Assembly (NCBI RefSeq): GCF_007556585.1
Contig: NZ_VJNA01000002.1
Location: forward strand, 1 to 64,000
DNA length: 64,000 nucleotides
From: Tepidimonas aquatica
GTDB lineage: Bacteria > Pseudomonadota > Gammaproteobacteria > Burkholderiales > Burkholderiaceae_C
Direction: 5' to 3'
Shown: one piece after another, positions 28,393 through 41,609 of the stretch
How the letters are laid out: each line of letters begins with the position of its first letter
How positions within the stretch are numbered: the first letter of the stretch is position 1
The notes under the pieces: model-generated
Database searches by the model: none
The model's input: the letters and a program-made list of their open reading frames with translations, nothing else
What the model was told of the DNA's origin: nothing
Position numbers and translations under genes: made by a program

Positions 28393-29943
28393 ATGACCCA
28401 GCCCGACCACACCCCCGCTGCGCCCCACGTCGACGACAACCAGCTCATCGCCGAGCGCCGCGCCAAACTGGCCGCCCTGCGCGAAGCGGCCCGTCAAGGG
28501 GCCGGGCCGGCGTTCCCCAACGACGTGCGGCCGCAGCACACGGCGGCCGGCCTGCAGGCCGAGTACGGCCACATGAGCAACGAACTGCTGGAGCCGTTGC
28601 AGGCGCGCGTCAGCGTGGCCGGGCGCATGATGCTCAAGCGCGTCATGGGCAAGGCCAGCTTCGCCACCGTGCAAGATGCCTCCTTCGGCCCCACGGGCGG
28701 GCGCATCCAGCTTTACATCACCAAGGACGGCGTGGGCGAGACCACCTACGAAGCCTTCAAGCACTGGGACCTGGGCGACATCCTGTACGCCGAGGGCACG
28801 GTGTTCAAAACCCGCACGGGCGAGCTGTCGATCAAGGTCACGCGGCTGCGCCTGGTGGTCAAAAGCCTGCGGCCACTGCCGGACAAATTCCACGGCATCC
28901 ACGACCAGGAGCTCAAGTACCGCCAGCGCTACGTCGATCTGATGACCGACGTGCAGGTGCGCCAGCGCTTCGTGGCGCGCAGCCTGGCGGTGACGACGCT
29001 GCGCGAGCACATGGTGCAGCAGGGCTTTTTGGAGGTGGAAACGCCAATGTTGCACCCCATCCCGGGAGGCGCCAACGCGCGGCCCTTCGTCACCCACCAC
29101 AACGCGTTGGAGCAGGATATGTACCTGCGCATCGCGCCGGAGCTGTACCTCAAGCGGCTGTTGGTGGGTGGGTTTGATCGCGTCTTCGAGATCAACCGCA
29201 ACTTCCGCAACGAAGGCATCAGCGTGCGCCACAACCCCGAGTTCACGATGATGGAGTTTTACGCGGCGTACTGGAACCACGCCGACATGATGGCCTTCAC
29301 CGAGGACATGATCCGCCGCGTCGCGCACGCCGTGTGCGGCGGCGGCAAGCTCGTCTACCAAGGGCGCGACGTGGACCTGGACGCGCCGTTTGAGCGCCTG
29401 ACCATCCGCGAGGCCATCCTCAAGCACACCGACGCCGGCGCGCGCGTGGACGACGCCGCGTGGCTGCGCGAGCAACTGCGCCGCTTGGGCGTGGATCCGG
29501 TCAAAGAGCGGCTCGATCAGCGCAGCATCGCCGCGCTGCAGGTGCTGTACTTCGAGGAGGTGGTGGAAGACAAGCTGTGGCAGCCCACCTTCATTTGCAA
29601 CCACCCGACCGAAATTTCGCCGCTGGCGCGCGCCAGCGACGCCGACCCCAGCATCACCGAGCGCTTCGAGCTGTATATCACCGGACGCGAAATCGCCAAC
29701 GGCTTTTCCGAGCTCAACGACCCCGAAGACCAGGCTGAGCGCTTCTTGGCTCAGGTGGCCAACAAAGAGGCGGGCGACGACGAAGCGATGTACTTCGATG
29801 CCGACTATATCCGCGCGCTGGAGTACGGCATGCCGCCCGCCGGTGGCTGCGGCGTGGGCATCGACCGGCTGGTGATGCTGCTGACCGACAGCCCCAGCAT
29901 CCGTGACGTGATCCTGTTTCCCGCGTTGCGGCGCGAGGGCTGA
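28393..29943 (+). CDS. lysS: Lysyl-tRNA synthetase, class II
   Basis: A 516-residue class II synthetase that charges tRNA-Lys. The anticodon-binding OB fold occupies about residues 68-190 ([21 protein letters not shown]). Class II motif 1 is [19 protein letters not shown], motif 2 is [20 protein letters not shown], and motif 3 is [14 protein letters not shown]. The N-terminus ([20 protein letters not shown]) is a usual beta-type extension. Its stop codon abuts the rpoH stop on the other strand with no base between them. Confidence 0.96.
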   Translation: MTQPDHTPAAPHVDDNQLIAERRAKLAALREAARQGAGPAFPNDVRPQHTAAGLQAEYGHMSNELLEPLQARVSVAGRMMLKRVMGKASFATVQDASFGPTGGRIQLYITKDGVGETTYEAFKHWDLGDILYAEGTVFKTRTGELSIKVTRLRLVVKSLRPLPDKFHGIHDQELKYRQRYVDLMTDVQVRQRFVARSLAVTTLREHMVQQGFLEVETPMLHPIPGGANARPFVTHHNALEQDMYLRIAPELYLKRLLVGGFDRVFEINRNFRNEGISVRHNPEFTMMEFYAAYWNHADMMAFTEDMIRRVAHAVCGGGKLVYQGRDVDLDAPFERLTIREAILKHTDAGARVDDAAWLREQLRRLGVDPVKERLDQRSIAALQVLYFEEVVEDKLWQPTFICNHPTEISPLARASDADPSITERFELYITGREIANGFSELNDPEDQAERFLAQVANKEAGDDEAMYFDADYIRALEYGMPPAGGCGVGIDRLVMLLTDSPSIRDVILFPALRREG

Positions 29944-30903
<960 letters not shown>

Positions 30904-30940
30904 CGGTTCTCCTCTCCTTGACTGTGGGAGCGTGGTCATC

Positions 30941-30970
30941 ATATTAGCACTCTCTTGGATCGAGTGCTAA
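30941..30970 (-). promoter_or_regulatory. CIRCE operator (HrcA) overlapping the rpoH promoter
   Basis: TTAGCACTC (30944-30952), a 9-base spacer, and GAGTGCTAA (30962-30970) form a perfect CIRCE element. On the minus strand TTAGCA of one arm can serve as -35 and TAATAT (30946-30941) as -10 with 18 bases between them. HrcA bound here would block rpoH. The element is 41 bases before the rpoH ATG. A separate hairpin CGGCCTTG/CAAGGCCG with four T (30982-31005) lies just outside. Confidence 0.93.
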
Positions 30971-31022
30971 CGGTGAAGTTCCGGCCTTGACGGCAAGGCC
31001 GTTTTGCCCGACGCTAGCGCGC

Positions 31023-32114
31023 ATGGATCCATCGCTGCACGGTTCGAAGTGGCGCATGCGGGTGGCCTGGGTGGCCATTGCGCTGCTGGGGTGGGGAGGC
31101 TGCACGGCCACGCCGGCCAAAGCCCAAGTGCGTGTCGAGACGGTGGCCACCGGGGTGGAGCACCCGTGGGCGCTGGCGTTTTTGCCCGATGGCCGCGTGG
31201 GGCCGCCGCTCGGTGGCGTGCCGCGCGTGGATGCGGTAGGGCAGGGCGGTCTGTTGGACGTGGCGGTGGACCGCGACTTTGCGCGCAACCGCCAGCTGTA
31301 CCTGTGCTATGCCGAGCCCGACCCTGCGGGGCAAGGCAACGCCACGGCCTTGGCCCGCGCGGTGTTGGCCGAGGCGGCCGACCGCTTGCAGCAGGTGCGG
31401 GTGATCTTTCGGCAGCGCCCCGCCATAGCCAGCCGGTTGCACTTCGGTTGCCGCATCGTGCAGTCACCCGACGGTACGCTGTACCTAACGCTGGGTGAGC
31501 GTTACCACCGCATGGCGGATGCGCAGCGTCTGGACAACCACCTGGGCAAGGTGGTGCGCGTCACCCCCGACGGTGGCGTGCCGCCAGACAACCCGTTTGT
31601 TGGCCGGCGCGACGCGCTGCCGGAGATCTGGAGCTACGGCCACCGCAACCCCCAGGGGGCCGTGTGGGGGCCGGATGGGCGGCTGTGGCTGCACGAGCAC
31701 GGGCCGCAGGGCGGCGACGAACTCAACCGCCCTGAACCCGGTGGCAACCATGGTTGGCCGGTGGTGACGTTTGGTGAGCAGTACGGTGGCGGGCCGATTG
31801 GCGAAGGTACGCACAAGCCCGGCATGGTGGCGCCGCTGCACCACTGGACGCCGTCGATCGCGCCGTCGGGCATGGCGTGGTTGACCAGCGACCGCTACGG
31901 TCCCGCGTGGCGCGGCAGTCTTTTCATCGGGGCGTTGCGCGGTCAGCGGCTGGTGCGGCTGACGTTGGATGGCACGCGTGTGGCGCATGAAGAGCACCTG
32001 CTGCGCGAGCTGCGCCAGCGCATTCGCGACGTGCGCCAGGGACCGGACGGCTGGCTGTACCTGTTGACCGATGCGGCCGACGGTCAGCTGCTGCGCCTGC
32101 GTCCACCGGGCTGA
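31023..32114 (+). CDS. PQQ-type aldose/sorbosone sugar dehydrogenase-like beta-propeller, internally shortened
   Basis: A 363-residue secreted six-bladed propeller of the soluble aldose sugar dehydrogenase (YliI/GDH-B) family. A hydrophobic N-terminal segment (VAWVAIALLGWGGC, then ATPAKA) suggests Sec export. Conserved blocks are GVEHPWALAFLPDGR, GQGGLLDVAVDRDFA, GERYHRMADAQRLDNHLGKV, YGHRNPQGA, HEHGPQGGDELN and HHWTPSIAPSGMAW. The usual strand LVTER-x-GRLR between PDGR and GPPL is missing: FLPDGR runs straight into VGPPLGGVP, a loss of about 15-20 residues in frame. That removes part of blade 1 and may impair PQQ or sugar binding. The start could be 31023 or 31056 (MRVAWVAIALLG). Confidence 0.8.
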   Translation: MDPSLHGSKWRMRVAWVAIALLGWGGCTATPAKAQVRVETVATGVEHPWALAFLPDGRVGPPLGGVPRVDAVGQGGLLDVAVDRDFARNRQLYLCYAEPDPAGQGNATALARAVLAEAADRLQQVRVIFRQRPAIASRLHFGCRIVQSPDGTLYLTLGERYHRMADAQRLDNHLGKVVRVTPDGGVPPDNPFVGRRDALPEIWSYGHRNPQGAVWGPDGRLWLHEHGPQGGDELNRPEPGGNHGWPVVTFGEQYGGGPIGEGTHKPGMVAPLHHWTPSIAPSGMAWLTSDRYGPAWRGSLFIGALRGQRLVRLTLDGTRVAHEEHLLRELRQRIRDVRQGPDGWLYLLTDAADGQLLRLRPPG

Positions 32115-32223
32115 GTTGCCGTAGACTGTGTGCGCAACGTTCGGTCCAAGGAGAGATGCCCGAGATGCCAACCCAACACGACCCCTCACCCACGCCCGTG
32201 GCACGGCCAGCGGTGCAGATTCC

Positions 32224-32517
32224 ATGCTGACGCTGCAGCAAGCGGTACGCGCCAACGCCACGCTGGCCGACGTGGCCGAGCGTGCCTGGGCGTCGCGGCG
32301 GCTGTTGCAGCGGGTGGCCGTGCACCTGCCGCCGGGCTTGCGCGACCTGGTGCAGGCCGGCCCGCTGGAAGAGGGGGTGTGGTGCGTGCTGGCGGCCAAC
32401 CCGTCGGTGGCGGCCAAGGTGCGGCAACTGGCACCGGTGCTGCTGGCGGCGGCGCGCAACGCCGGTGCGCCGGTGCAGCAGCTGCGTGTGCGTGTGGCGG
32501 GGCGCGGCCGCACCTGA
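32224..32517 (+). CDS. DUF721 (DciA-like) protein
   Basis: A 97-residue small protein with the DUF721 pattern (LTLQQAVRANATLADVAERA, then LRDLVQAGPLEEGVWCVLAANPSVAAKVRQL and a late RVRV strand). DUF721 includes DciA, which helps load or regulate the replicative helicase DnaB in bacteria lacking DnaC. The position just before secA is the usual one in betaproteobacteria. The ATG at 32224 was chosen by similarity. An upstream in-frame start (32128) adds 32 poorly conserved residues and lies close to the end of the preceding gene. Confidence 0.72.
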   Translation: MLTLQQAVRANATLADVAERAWASRRLLQRVAVHLPPGLRDLVQAGPLEEGVWCVLAANPSVAAKVRQLAPVLLAAARNAGAPVQQLRVRVAGRGRT

Positions 32518-32538
32518 GGGCCGGCGCGGCAAGCCCAC

Positions 32539-32694
32539 TACAATGGCCGTTTCGGGCAAGCGGGTGGTGCGCCGGTGGCGTGTCCACCGCGTGCCCCCAA
32601 GGTCGCGGTGCGCTCCACGGGCGTGGGGCGCGCAACGTTGTGAACAGTCTGGGCCGCGCGTGCCCTGCACCGGGGCGGGCGCGGCGGGGTTTGT
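32539..32694 (+). promoter_or_regulatory. secA -10 sequence and leader
   Basis: TACAAT (32539-32544) is the only promoter-like element between the DUF721 gene and secA. No good -35 is present. The resulting leader is about 145 bases. No SecM-like arrest peptide was recognised in any frame. GGCGGGG before the ATG is a poor ribosome binding site. Confidence 0.35.
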
Positions 32695-35451
<2,757 letters not shown>

Positions 35452-35474
35452 AACCCGTGCTGGAGCCCCGAGCG

Positions 35475-36710
35475 ATGGCCGTCAACCTGAGTGCCCCCAA
35501 CCCCGCGGACCTGCTGAGCGTGCCCGGCGTACGCCTGGGCGTGGCCGAAGCCGGCATCCGCAAAGCCCAGCGCAAAGACCTCACCGTGATGCTGCTCGAC
35601 GAAGGGGCCGCGGTGGGGGGCGTATTCACCCGCAACCGCTACTGCGCCGCGCCGGTGCAGGTGTGCCGCGAGCACCTGGCCGCTGGGCACGGCATCCGGG
35701 CGCTGGTGGTCAACACCGGCTGCGCCAACGCTGGCACCGGCGAACAAGGCCTCATCGACGCGCGCACCGTCTGCATTGCATTGGCGCAAAAGCTGGGCGT
35801 GTCGCCGCAGCAGGTGCTGCCGTTTTCCACCGGCGTCATCATGGAGCCGCTGCCGGTCGAGCGCATCGTGACGGGGCTGCCCGCTGCGCTGGCCGACGCG
35901 GCCGACGACGGCGCGCACTGGGCGCGCGCCGCCGAAGGCATCATGACCACCGACACCGTGCCGAAGGCCGCCAGCCGCCGCGTGGCCATCGACGGGGTGC
36001 CGGTCAGCGTCTCGGGCATCGCCAAAGGGGCCGGGATGATCCGGCCCAACATGGCCACGATGCTGGGGTTCGTGGCCACCGACGCGCCGGTGGCCCCGGC
36101 GCTGATGCCCGAGCTGGCACGGCGCGTGGCCGACGCCTCGTTCAACCGCATCACGGTGGACGGCGACACGTCCACCAACGACTCGTTCATCGTCATCGCC
36201 ACCGGGCGCGCGCCGCTGCCCCCCATCACCGCGCTGGACAGCCCCGCCGGGCAGGCGTTGCTGGCCGCGCTCATCGACGTGGCGCGCTGGCTGGCGCACG
36301 CCATCGTGCGCGACGGCGAGGGGGCGACCAAGTTCATCACCGTGCGCGTCGAAGGCGGGCGCGACGCCGACGAGTGCCTGAAGGCCGCCTACGCGATCGC
36401 GCACTCGCCGTTGGTCAAAACCGCGTTTTACGCCAGCGACCCCAACCTCGGGCGCATCCTGGCCGCCGTCGGCTACGCTGGCATCGACGACCTGGACCAA
36501 CGCGGCATCGAGCTGTACCTGGACGATGTGCACGTCGTCACGCAGGGGGGGCGCCACCCGGCCTACCGCGAGGAAGACGGCCAACGCGTGATGAAGCAAA
36601 GCGACATCACGGTGCGGGTGCTGCTGGGCCGCGGGCAAGCCGCCGAGACGGTGTGGACCTGCGACCTCAGCCACGACTACGTCAGCATCAACGCCGACTA
36701 CCGCAGCTGA
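35475..36710 (+). CDS. argJ: ArgJ, glutamate N-acetyltransferase / ornithine acetyltransferase
   Basis: A 411-residue enzyme that recycles the acetyl group in arginine biosynthesis by moving it from acetylornithine to glutamate. The self-cleavage site between Ala and Thr is in [16 protein letters not shown], where the new N-terminal Thr is the nucleophile. Other blocks are [52 protein letters not shown] and [14 protein letters not shown]. Whether it also uses acetyl-CoA (bifunctional) cannot be told from sequence. The ATG at 35475 gives the family N-terminus. Confidence 0.96.
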   Translation: MAVNLSAPNPADLLSVPGVRLGVAEAGIRKAQRKDLTVMLLDEGAAVGGVFTRNRYCAAPVQVCREHLAAGHGIRALVVNTGCANAGTGEQGLIDARTVCIALAQKLGVSPQQVLPFSTGVIMEPLPVERIVTGLPAALADAADDGAHWARAAEGIMTTDTVPKAASRRVAIDGVPVSVSGIAKGAGMIRPNMATMLGFVATDAPVAPALMPELARRVADASFNRITVDGDTSTNDSFIVIATGRAPLPPITALDSPAGQALLAALIDVARWLAHAIVRDGEGATKFITVRVEGGRDADECLKAAYAIAHSPLVKTAFYASDPNLGRILAAVGYAGIDDLDQRGIELYLDDVHVVTQGGRHPAYREEDGQRVMKQSDITVRVLLGRGQAAETVWTCDLSHDYVSINADYRS

Positions 36711-36718
36711 GGCCCTCG

Positions 36719-37600
36719 ATGAACGAGCACTTCGAGCGTGTGCTGCAGCGCGTGGAAAGCCTGGTGGCGCGGCTGGAGGCCGTGTTGCCGCAGCCGTTGA
36801 GCGCGCCGGACTGGGCGGCTTCGGTGGCGTTTCGCTACCGCAAGCGCGGCGCGCATGGGGTGCTGGAGCCCGTGCGGCACGTGGCCACGATCCGGCTGGA
36901 CGACCTGCGCGAAATCGACGACCAAAAGGAGCGCGTGCGCGCCAACACCGAACGCTTCGTGCGTGGCTTGCCGGCCAACAACGTGCTGCTGACCGGCGCG
37001 CGCGGCACCGGCAAAAGCTCGCTGATCCGCGCCTGCCTCAACGCTTACGCGCCCGCAGGGCTGCGCCTGATCGAGGTCGACAAGGCCGATTTGGTGGACC
37101 TGCCGGATATCGCCGAGCTGGTGGCGGGCCGCCCGGAGCGCTTTATCGTGTACTGCGACGACCTGAGCTTTGAAGCCGGCGAGTCTGGCTACAAGGCGTT
37201 GAAGTCGATGCTGGACGGCTCGGTGGCGGCGGCCAGCCCCAACGTGCTGATATACGCCACCAGCAACCGCCGTCATTTGCTGCCGGAGACGATGCGCGAC
37301 AACCTCGACGCCACCTACGACGAGGACGGCGAATTGCACCCGGCCGAGGCGGTGGAGGAAAAAATCTCGCTGTCCGAGCGCTTCGGGCTGTGGGTAAGCT
37401 TTTACCCCTTCAGCCAGGACGAGTACCTGCGCGTCGTGCGCCAGTGGCTGACTGCCTACGGTGTGCCCGAGGCGCAGTGGGACGACGCGTGCCGCGCTGC
37501 GTTGGTGTGGGCGCTGGAGCGTGGCTCGCGCAGCGGCCGTGTGGCGCACCAGTTCGCGCGCGACTGGGCGGGGCGCGTCGGTCTGGGGGCGGCGGCATGA
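36719..37600 (+). CDS. P-loop ATPase of the DUF815 family
   Basis: A 293-residue AAA-type ATPase of uncharacterised role. Walker A is LTGARGTGKSSLIRA (about residue 92), Walker B is FIVYCDDLSFEAGES, and sensor 1 is LIYATSNRRHLLPE. The segment GELHPAEAVEEKISLSERFG is typical of the family. It starts eight bases after argJ, and its stop overlaps the ATG of the Nudix gene (ATGA), so argJ-ATPase-mutT probably form one transcript. That order is common in Burkholderiales. No function should be inferred beyond ATP binding. Confidence 0.88.
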   Translation: MNEHFERVLQRVESLVARLEAVLPQPLSAPDWAASVAFRYRKRGAHGVLEPVRHVATIRLDDLREIDDQKERVRANTERFVRGLPANNVLLTGARGTGKSSLIRACLNAYAPAGLRLIEVDKADLVDLPDIAELVAGRPERFIVYCDDLSFEAGESGYKALKSMLDGSVAAASPNVLIYATSNRRHLLPETMRDNLDATYDEDGELHPAEAVEEKISLSERFGLWVSFYPFSQDEYLRVVRQWLTAYGVPEAQWDDACRAALVWALERGSRSGRVAHQFARDWAGRVGLGAAA

Positions 37601-38076
37601 CCGCACCGGCGGTGTGGGCCGACGCTGGCGTGCTGGTGGTGGACGCGGCCGAGCCGCGCCAAAACGGCCCGCGGCCGGTGACCGACGTCGCGGTGGGCGT
37701 GCTGATCGACGCCGAAGGCCGTGTGCTGCTGACCACGCGGCCGCCGGGCAAGGCCTACGCCGGGTACTGGGAGTTCCCCGGTGGCAAGGTCGAGCCGGGC
37801 GAAAGCGTCGAGCAAGCGTTGCGCCGCGAGCTGCAGGAAGAAATCGGCGTCACCATCGGCCCGGTGCAGCCGTGGCGCACGCTGACGGTGGACTACCCGC
37901 ACGCGCTGGTGCGGTTGCACGTCGGTCGCGTCCACGCCTGGCAGGGTGAGCTGCAGATGCACGAAGGCCAAACCTACGCCTGGCAGCGACTGCCGGTGGC
38001 GGTGGCGCCGGTGCTGCCGGGCACGGTGCCGCTGCTGCGCTGGCTCGAAGACGAGCCGCGGGCTGCAACGCCGTAA
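37597..38076 (+). CDS. mutT: MutT-type Nudix hydrolase
   Basis: A 159-residue Nudix protein, probably an 8-oxo-dGTP diphosphatase that cleans oxidised nucleotides from the pool. The Nudix box GGKVEPGESVEQALRRELQE is complete (G-x5-E-x7-REL-x-EE). Preceding strands DVAVGVLIDAEGRVLLTTRP and AGYWEFPGG are typical of MutT. The first 25 residues are an unusual short extension. The ATG overlaps the preceding ATPase stop by four bases. Confidence 0.85.
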   Translation: MTAPAVWADAGVLVVDAAEPRQNGPRPVTDVAVGVLIDAEGRVLLTTRPPGKAYAGYWEFPGGKVEPGESVEQALRRELQEEIGVTIGPVQPWRTLTVDYPHALVRLHVGRVHAWQGELQMHEGQTYAWQRLPVAVAPVLPGTVPLLRWLEDEPRAATP

Positions 38077-38177
38077 CGGGGGTTCGGGTGCGCCCCCTTG
38101 CGGCGCAGGTCGAGTGGCGCTAGACTTGTCGCTGGATACCCCCGGCGGAGGTGACGGGGGTTGGACTGGAGTCGTTC

Positions 38178-38762
38178 ATGGCACGCCTGACACCGTTTCG
38201 CTTCCCTCCCGGCACCTGCATCGTCCAAGCGCAGCCGCCGCAGCGTCCATCGGTGACGCTGCACTCGCCCGGCATCACGGTGATGACCGACCTGACCGAG
38301 GTGCGCGCCGCCACCACCACGCCGGACGAAACGCTGGACGCGGCGCGGCAGGCCATGATCCACCAAGGGGTGCGCCTGCTGTTCGTGGTGCGCACGATGC
38401 CGTGCGTCGAAGGCCTGATCACCGCCGCCGACCTGGAGGGCGAGCGCCCGATGATGGCGGCGCAACGCCGCGGCGTGGCCTACGGCGAGCTGGTGGTGGC
38501 CGACGTGATGACGCCGCTGGACGAATTCGACGCGGTGGACTACGACGACCTCAAGCGCTGCAGCGTGGCCGACGTCATCGCCACGCTCAAAAGCGTCGGG
38601 CGGCGCCACCTGCTGGTGGCCGAAAAGGCCGGTGCCGACCACGGCCCGTGGATCCGGGGCGTGATCTCACACACGCAGATCGAGCGCCAACTCGGCCAGC
38701 CCATCGACGTGCTGGACCTGGCCAGCACGTTTTCGGAAATCCGCGCCTCGTTGGCGGCCTGA
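38178..38762 (+). CDS. CBS-domain protein
   Basis: A 194-residue soluble protein with paired CBS motifs. One lies at about residues 40-85 (VRAATTTPDETLDAARQAM, GVRLLFVVRTMPCVEGLITAADL). The second spans about 105-170 (VADVMTPLDEFDAVDYDDL, VGRRHLLVAEKAG, IRGVISHTQIERQL). CBS pairs bind adenine nucleotides and act as sensors. No enzymatic domain is attached, so the target is unknown. GGAG sits seven bases before the ATG at 38178. A GTG at 38151 is an alternative. Confidence 0.82.
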   Translation: MARLTPFRFPPGTCIVQAQPPQRPSVTLHSPGITVMTDLTEVRAATTTPDETLDAARQAMIHQGVRLLFVVRTMPCVEGLITAADLEGERPMMAAQRRGVAYGELVVADVMTPLDEFDAVDYDDLKRCSVADVIATLKSVGRRHLLVAEKAGADHGPWIRGVISHTQIERQLGQPIDVLDLASTFSEIRASLAA

Positions 38763-38786
38763 CGGCGGCGCCGCCCGCCGCGCGGC

Positions 38787-38996
38787 TCAATGCTGCGGGA
38801 CGTCGTCAGGCGGTGCCGGGGGGGTGGGGTCCGGCACGCGGTACGCCTCGCTGGCCCAGGCGCCCAGGTCCAGCTGCTTGCAGCGCGCGCTGCAAAACGG
38901 GCGCCACGGGTTGTCAGCGGCGTAGCGGGCCGGTTGCCCGCAAGCCGGGCACGTTACGGTGCGAGCCGTCCATTGGGGGGTGGGAGCGTCCGTCAT
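38787..38996 (-). CDS. yacG: YacG, zinc-binding DNA gyrase inhibitor
   Basis: A 69-residue zinc finger protein. The four ligands lie in [12 protein letters not shown] and [18 protein letters not shown], the YacG signature. E. coli YacG binds GyrB and inhibits gyrase. It is the last gene of pilD-coaE-zapD-yacG and starts ten bases after zapD ends. Confidence 0.92.
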   Translation of the reverse strand: MTDAPTPQWTARTVTCPACGQPARYAADNPWRPFCSARCKQLDLGAWASEAYRVPDPTPPAPPDDVPQH

Positions 38997-39006
38997 CGCT
39001 GCCGCT

Positions 39007-39765
39007 TCAATGGCACAGGTGGATTTCGAACTCGGCCTCGGCGTCGGCCGCGTGCTCCAGCCGCCCCTCGCCGTTGCGCCGCAGCATGCGCACCGCCACC
39101 AGCAAGCGGTTGCCGCTGATTTCCGGGATCAATTGCAGGGTCGGGTCCAGCCACACCCGCAGCAACTGGAAGGTGCGGCTCTGCGGTAGGTTTTGCTGAA
39201 ACTGCCCCTGCGTGGCGTAAACCTTTTGCGCGATGGCCGACTCCCGCAGCAGTTGCAGCAGCAGGTGCACCGGCTCGGCCAGGCAGGCCACCTCCTGCGC
39301 CCAACGCGCCAGATCGGCCTGCCGCTCGGCCGCCGGGCGGTGTTGCCAGTCGTGGTAGGCGGGCAGGTCGAAGCCACAGGTGCCACCGGGGATGGCCATG
39401 CGGTTGCGCACCGTTTGCAGCCATTCCACACTGGCCAGCGCGTGGCCTGGGCGGCCTTCGTCGTCACGCAGCGCCGTGTAGCAGCGGTCGAGGCGGGCGA
39501 TGAGCTGCTCCAGCGCCACCTCCGAGATGGCGGGGTTGCCCCGGTAGCCCTCGAACACGTGCTTGTGGCGCTCCAGATCCTTCAGGATTTCGCTCTTGAG
39601 GTCGGCGCGCGCACCCACTTCGAGGATTTCGAACAAGGTTTGCAGCGCGTGATGGTGGTCCAGCGGGTGCTCGCGCGGCACCAGCGTACCCAAGCGGTGC
39701 AGCAGGTGCTCCAGCCGCAGGTAGGTGCGGGTGCGCTCGTTGAGAGGGTATTCGTAAAGAATCAC
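39007..39765 (-). CDS. zapD: Cell division protein ZapD (DUF1342)
   Basis: A 252-residue FtsZ-associated protein that cross-links FtsZ filaments at the septum. It starts [20 protein letters not shown], the family signature. Further matches are [34 protein letters not shown] and the C-terminal beta domain ending FEIHLCH. Length is normal. It follows coaE by four bases in the pilD-coaE-zapD-yacG operon. Confidence 0.94.
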   Translation of the reverse strand: MILYEYPLNERTRTYLRLEHLLHRLGTLVPREHPLDHHHALQTLFEILEVGARADLKSEILKDLERHKHVFEGYRGNPAISEVALEQLIARLDRCYTALRDDEGRPGHALASVEWLQTVRNRMAIPGGTCGFDLPAYHDWQHRPAAERQADLARWAQEVACLAEPVHLLLQLLRESAIAQKVYATQGQFQQNLPQSRTFQLLRVWLDPTLQLIPEISGNRLLVAVRMLRRNGEGRLEHAADAEAEFEIHLCH

Positions 39766-39769
39766 ACGG

Positions 39770-40381
39770 TCATGATAGCGGCATTCGGCGCGCTGCCCAC
39801 GCGCGTGCCACGCGCCCGCGCAGCGTGGCCAGGTCGGTGCCGGCGTCGTTGTCGATCACGACGTCGGCGGCGGCCAGCCGCGTGGCCCGGTCCGCCTGGG
39901 CCGCCAGCACGGCCTGCACCTGCTCACGCGGCCAGCCGTTGCGCGCCATCACGCGCTCGATCTGGGTTTCGGGGGCGCAGTCGACCACCCACACCTGGTC
40001 GCAGCGCTGGCGCCAAGCCGCCGATTCGACCAGCAACGGCAGGTCCAGCACCACCGTGTCGGCGGCCGAGGCCGCCACGCGGCGGTCGATCTCGGCGCGC
40101 ACCAGCGGATGGACGATGGCTTCCAGCCGCGCCCGCGCCTGTGGGTCGGCAAAGACCAACGCACGCATGCGTGCGCGGTCCAGCGCGCCGTGGTCGTCGA
40201 TGACTTGCGGGCCAAACGCCTGGCGGATCGCCTCGATGGCCGCGCCGCCGGAGGCGGTGACGCCGCGCGCGATGGCGTCGGCGTCGATGACCTCGGCGCC
40301 CAGTTCGGCCAGCATCGCCGCCACGGTGCTTTTGCCGCTGCCGATGCCGCCGGTCAGCCCAATGCGCAGCGGCCTGGTCAT
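39770..40381 (-). CDS. coaE: Dephospho-CoA kinase
   Basis: A 203-residue kinase catalysing the last step of coenzyme A synthesis. The P-loop GLTGGIGSGKSTVA is at residues 8-21. DADAIARGV, HPLVRAEID, DLPLLVESAAW and VVDCAPETQIERVMARNG are family blocks. The ATG at 40381 overlaps the pilD stop (ATGA), showing coupling. An in-frame open stretch upstream to 40579 lies inside pilD and is not used. Confidence 0.95.
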   Translation of the reverse strand: MTRPLRIGLTGGIGSGKSTVAAMLAELGAEVIDADAIARGVTASGGAAIEAIRQAFGPQVIDDHGALDRARMRALVFADPQARARLEAIVHPLVRAEIDRRVAASAADTVVLDLPLLVESAAWRQRCDQVWVVDCAPETQIERVMARNGWPREQVQAVLAAQADRATRLAAADVVIDNDAGTDLATLRGRVARAWAARRMPLS

Positions 40382-41220
40382 GCCGGCAGCCCCAACCACG
40401 TTAGCAATGCCCGGGGACCGATGACCCACACCAGCAGACCCCCCAGCGCCAAAAACGGCCCAAACGGTACGTAGCGCCCCTCCCGCAGGCCGCCGGTGGC
40501 CTTCAGCCCCAGGCCAACCAACGCACCCACCAGCGACGCCACCAACACCAGCGGGATCAGCGCCTGCCAGCCGAGCCAAGCGCCCAGCCCGGCGAGCAAC
40601 TTGAAGTCACCGTAGCCCATGCCTTCCTTGCCGGTCAGCAGCTTGAACGTCCAGTACACGCTCCACAGGCTCAGGTAGCCGGCCACCGCACCCCACAGCG
40701 CGTCGGCCAAGGCCACCCCGGTCCACCCCAGCGCTGCCCCGATCAGCCCGGCCCACAGCAGCGGCAGCGTGATGTCGTCCGGCAGCAGCGTCGTGTCCCA
40801 GTCGATGGCGGCCAGCGCCAGCAGCGCCGCACCCCACGCGGCCCACGCCACGGCGGCCAAGGACACGCCGTGGCGCCACGCCACCGCCGCAAACCACACC
40901 CCGCAGGCCAATTCGATGATGGGGTAGCGCCAGGCGATACGCGCCCCACACGCGGCGCAGCGCCCGCGCTGCAGCACAAAGCTCAGCAGCGGCACGTTGC
41001 GCCACGAAGGGATCGGCGTTTGGCACGCTGGGCAGTGCGAGCGCGGCACCCATAGGTTGTAGGGTGGCCGTGCGGGCGGTTCCTCGCCACGCAGCGCGGC
41101 GCACTCGGCCTCCCAGCGGCGCTGCAGCATCGTCGGCAAGCGGTGGATGACGACGTTGAGAAAGCTGCCCACCAGCAGGCCAAGCAGCACGGCGGCGGAC
41201 CATTCGAGGGTGCTGAGCAT
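40378..41220 (-). CDS. pilD: Type IV prepilin peptidase / N-methyltransferase PilD
   Basis: A 280-residue inner-membrane aspartic protease that cleaves and N-methylates type IV prepilins and type II pseudopilins. It has about seven hydrophobic helices. The zinc-type cysteine pairs HCPACQTPIP and RCAACGARI are present. The catalytic Asp residues are in AAIDWDTTLLPDD and GMGYGDFKLLAG. The ATG at 41220 (MLSTLEWSAAVLLG) is preferred. An in-frame ATG at 41253 adds 11 residues. No pil genes are adjacent, so its substrates are encoded elsewhere. Confidence 0.94.
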   Translation of the reverse strand: MLSTLEWSAAVLLGLLVGSFLNVVIHRLPTMLQRRWEAECAALRGEEPPARPPYNLWVPRSHCPACQTPIPSWRNVPLLSFVLQRGRCAACGARIAWRYPIIELACGVWFAAVAWRHGVSLAAVAWAAWGAALLALAAIDWDTTLLPDDITLPLLWAGLIGAALGWTGVALADALWGAVAGYLSLWSVYWTFKLLTGKEGMGYGDFKLLAGLGAWLGWQALIPLVLVASLVGALVGLGLKATGGLREGRYVPFGPFLALGGLLVWVIGPRALLTWLGLPA

Positions 41221-41366
41221 GGCCGCCAGTGTACTTGCACGCCAGGCGTTCACCTGCGCAAGGCGGTGGACGTGGTGGCCGCGTGGCCGACCGGTGACGG
41301 GTGATCTGCAAACGTGTCAGAGCCGCTGTCGCAGCAGCGTGACGCCCGCTGTTCTGCGCGGCTGGA

Positions 41367-41609
41367 TTAGCAGGCCGTTGAAAAACTCCCCCGCAGCCGC
41401 TCGCGCTCGCCGCTGGTCAGTCCCTCGCGCTGGCCGGCATCGACTTCCTGGCGCTTGACCCATTCGAGCAGCGTCTGCGGCACGCAGCCAATCTTGGGTG
41501 CTATCGATTCCACGGCCGCCCACAGCGAGGGGTACTCGCCCCGGTGCTCTTGCACCATGCGCACGGCGCGCTCGCGGACCTCGGGTGAGAATTTCGATGT
41601 CTTGTTCAT
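41367..41609 (-). pseudogene. Truncated IS3-family transposase OrfA
   Basis: An 80-codon frame whose first 73 residues are a near-complete helix-turn-helix OrfA ([37 protein letters not shown]). The family normally continues with an ALERENRELR-type leucine-zipper segment. Here the match breaks after ERERLR and seven unrelated residues lead to a stop. OrfB is absent. The product cannot be an active transposase. Confidence 0.85.

Noticed and set aside
32545-32694. SecM-like arrest peptide before secA
   Set aside because: No reading frame in the leader carries a start, signal peptide and arrest-like C-terminus.
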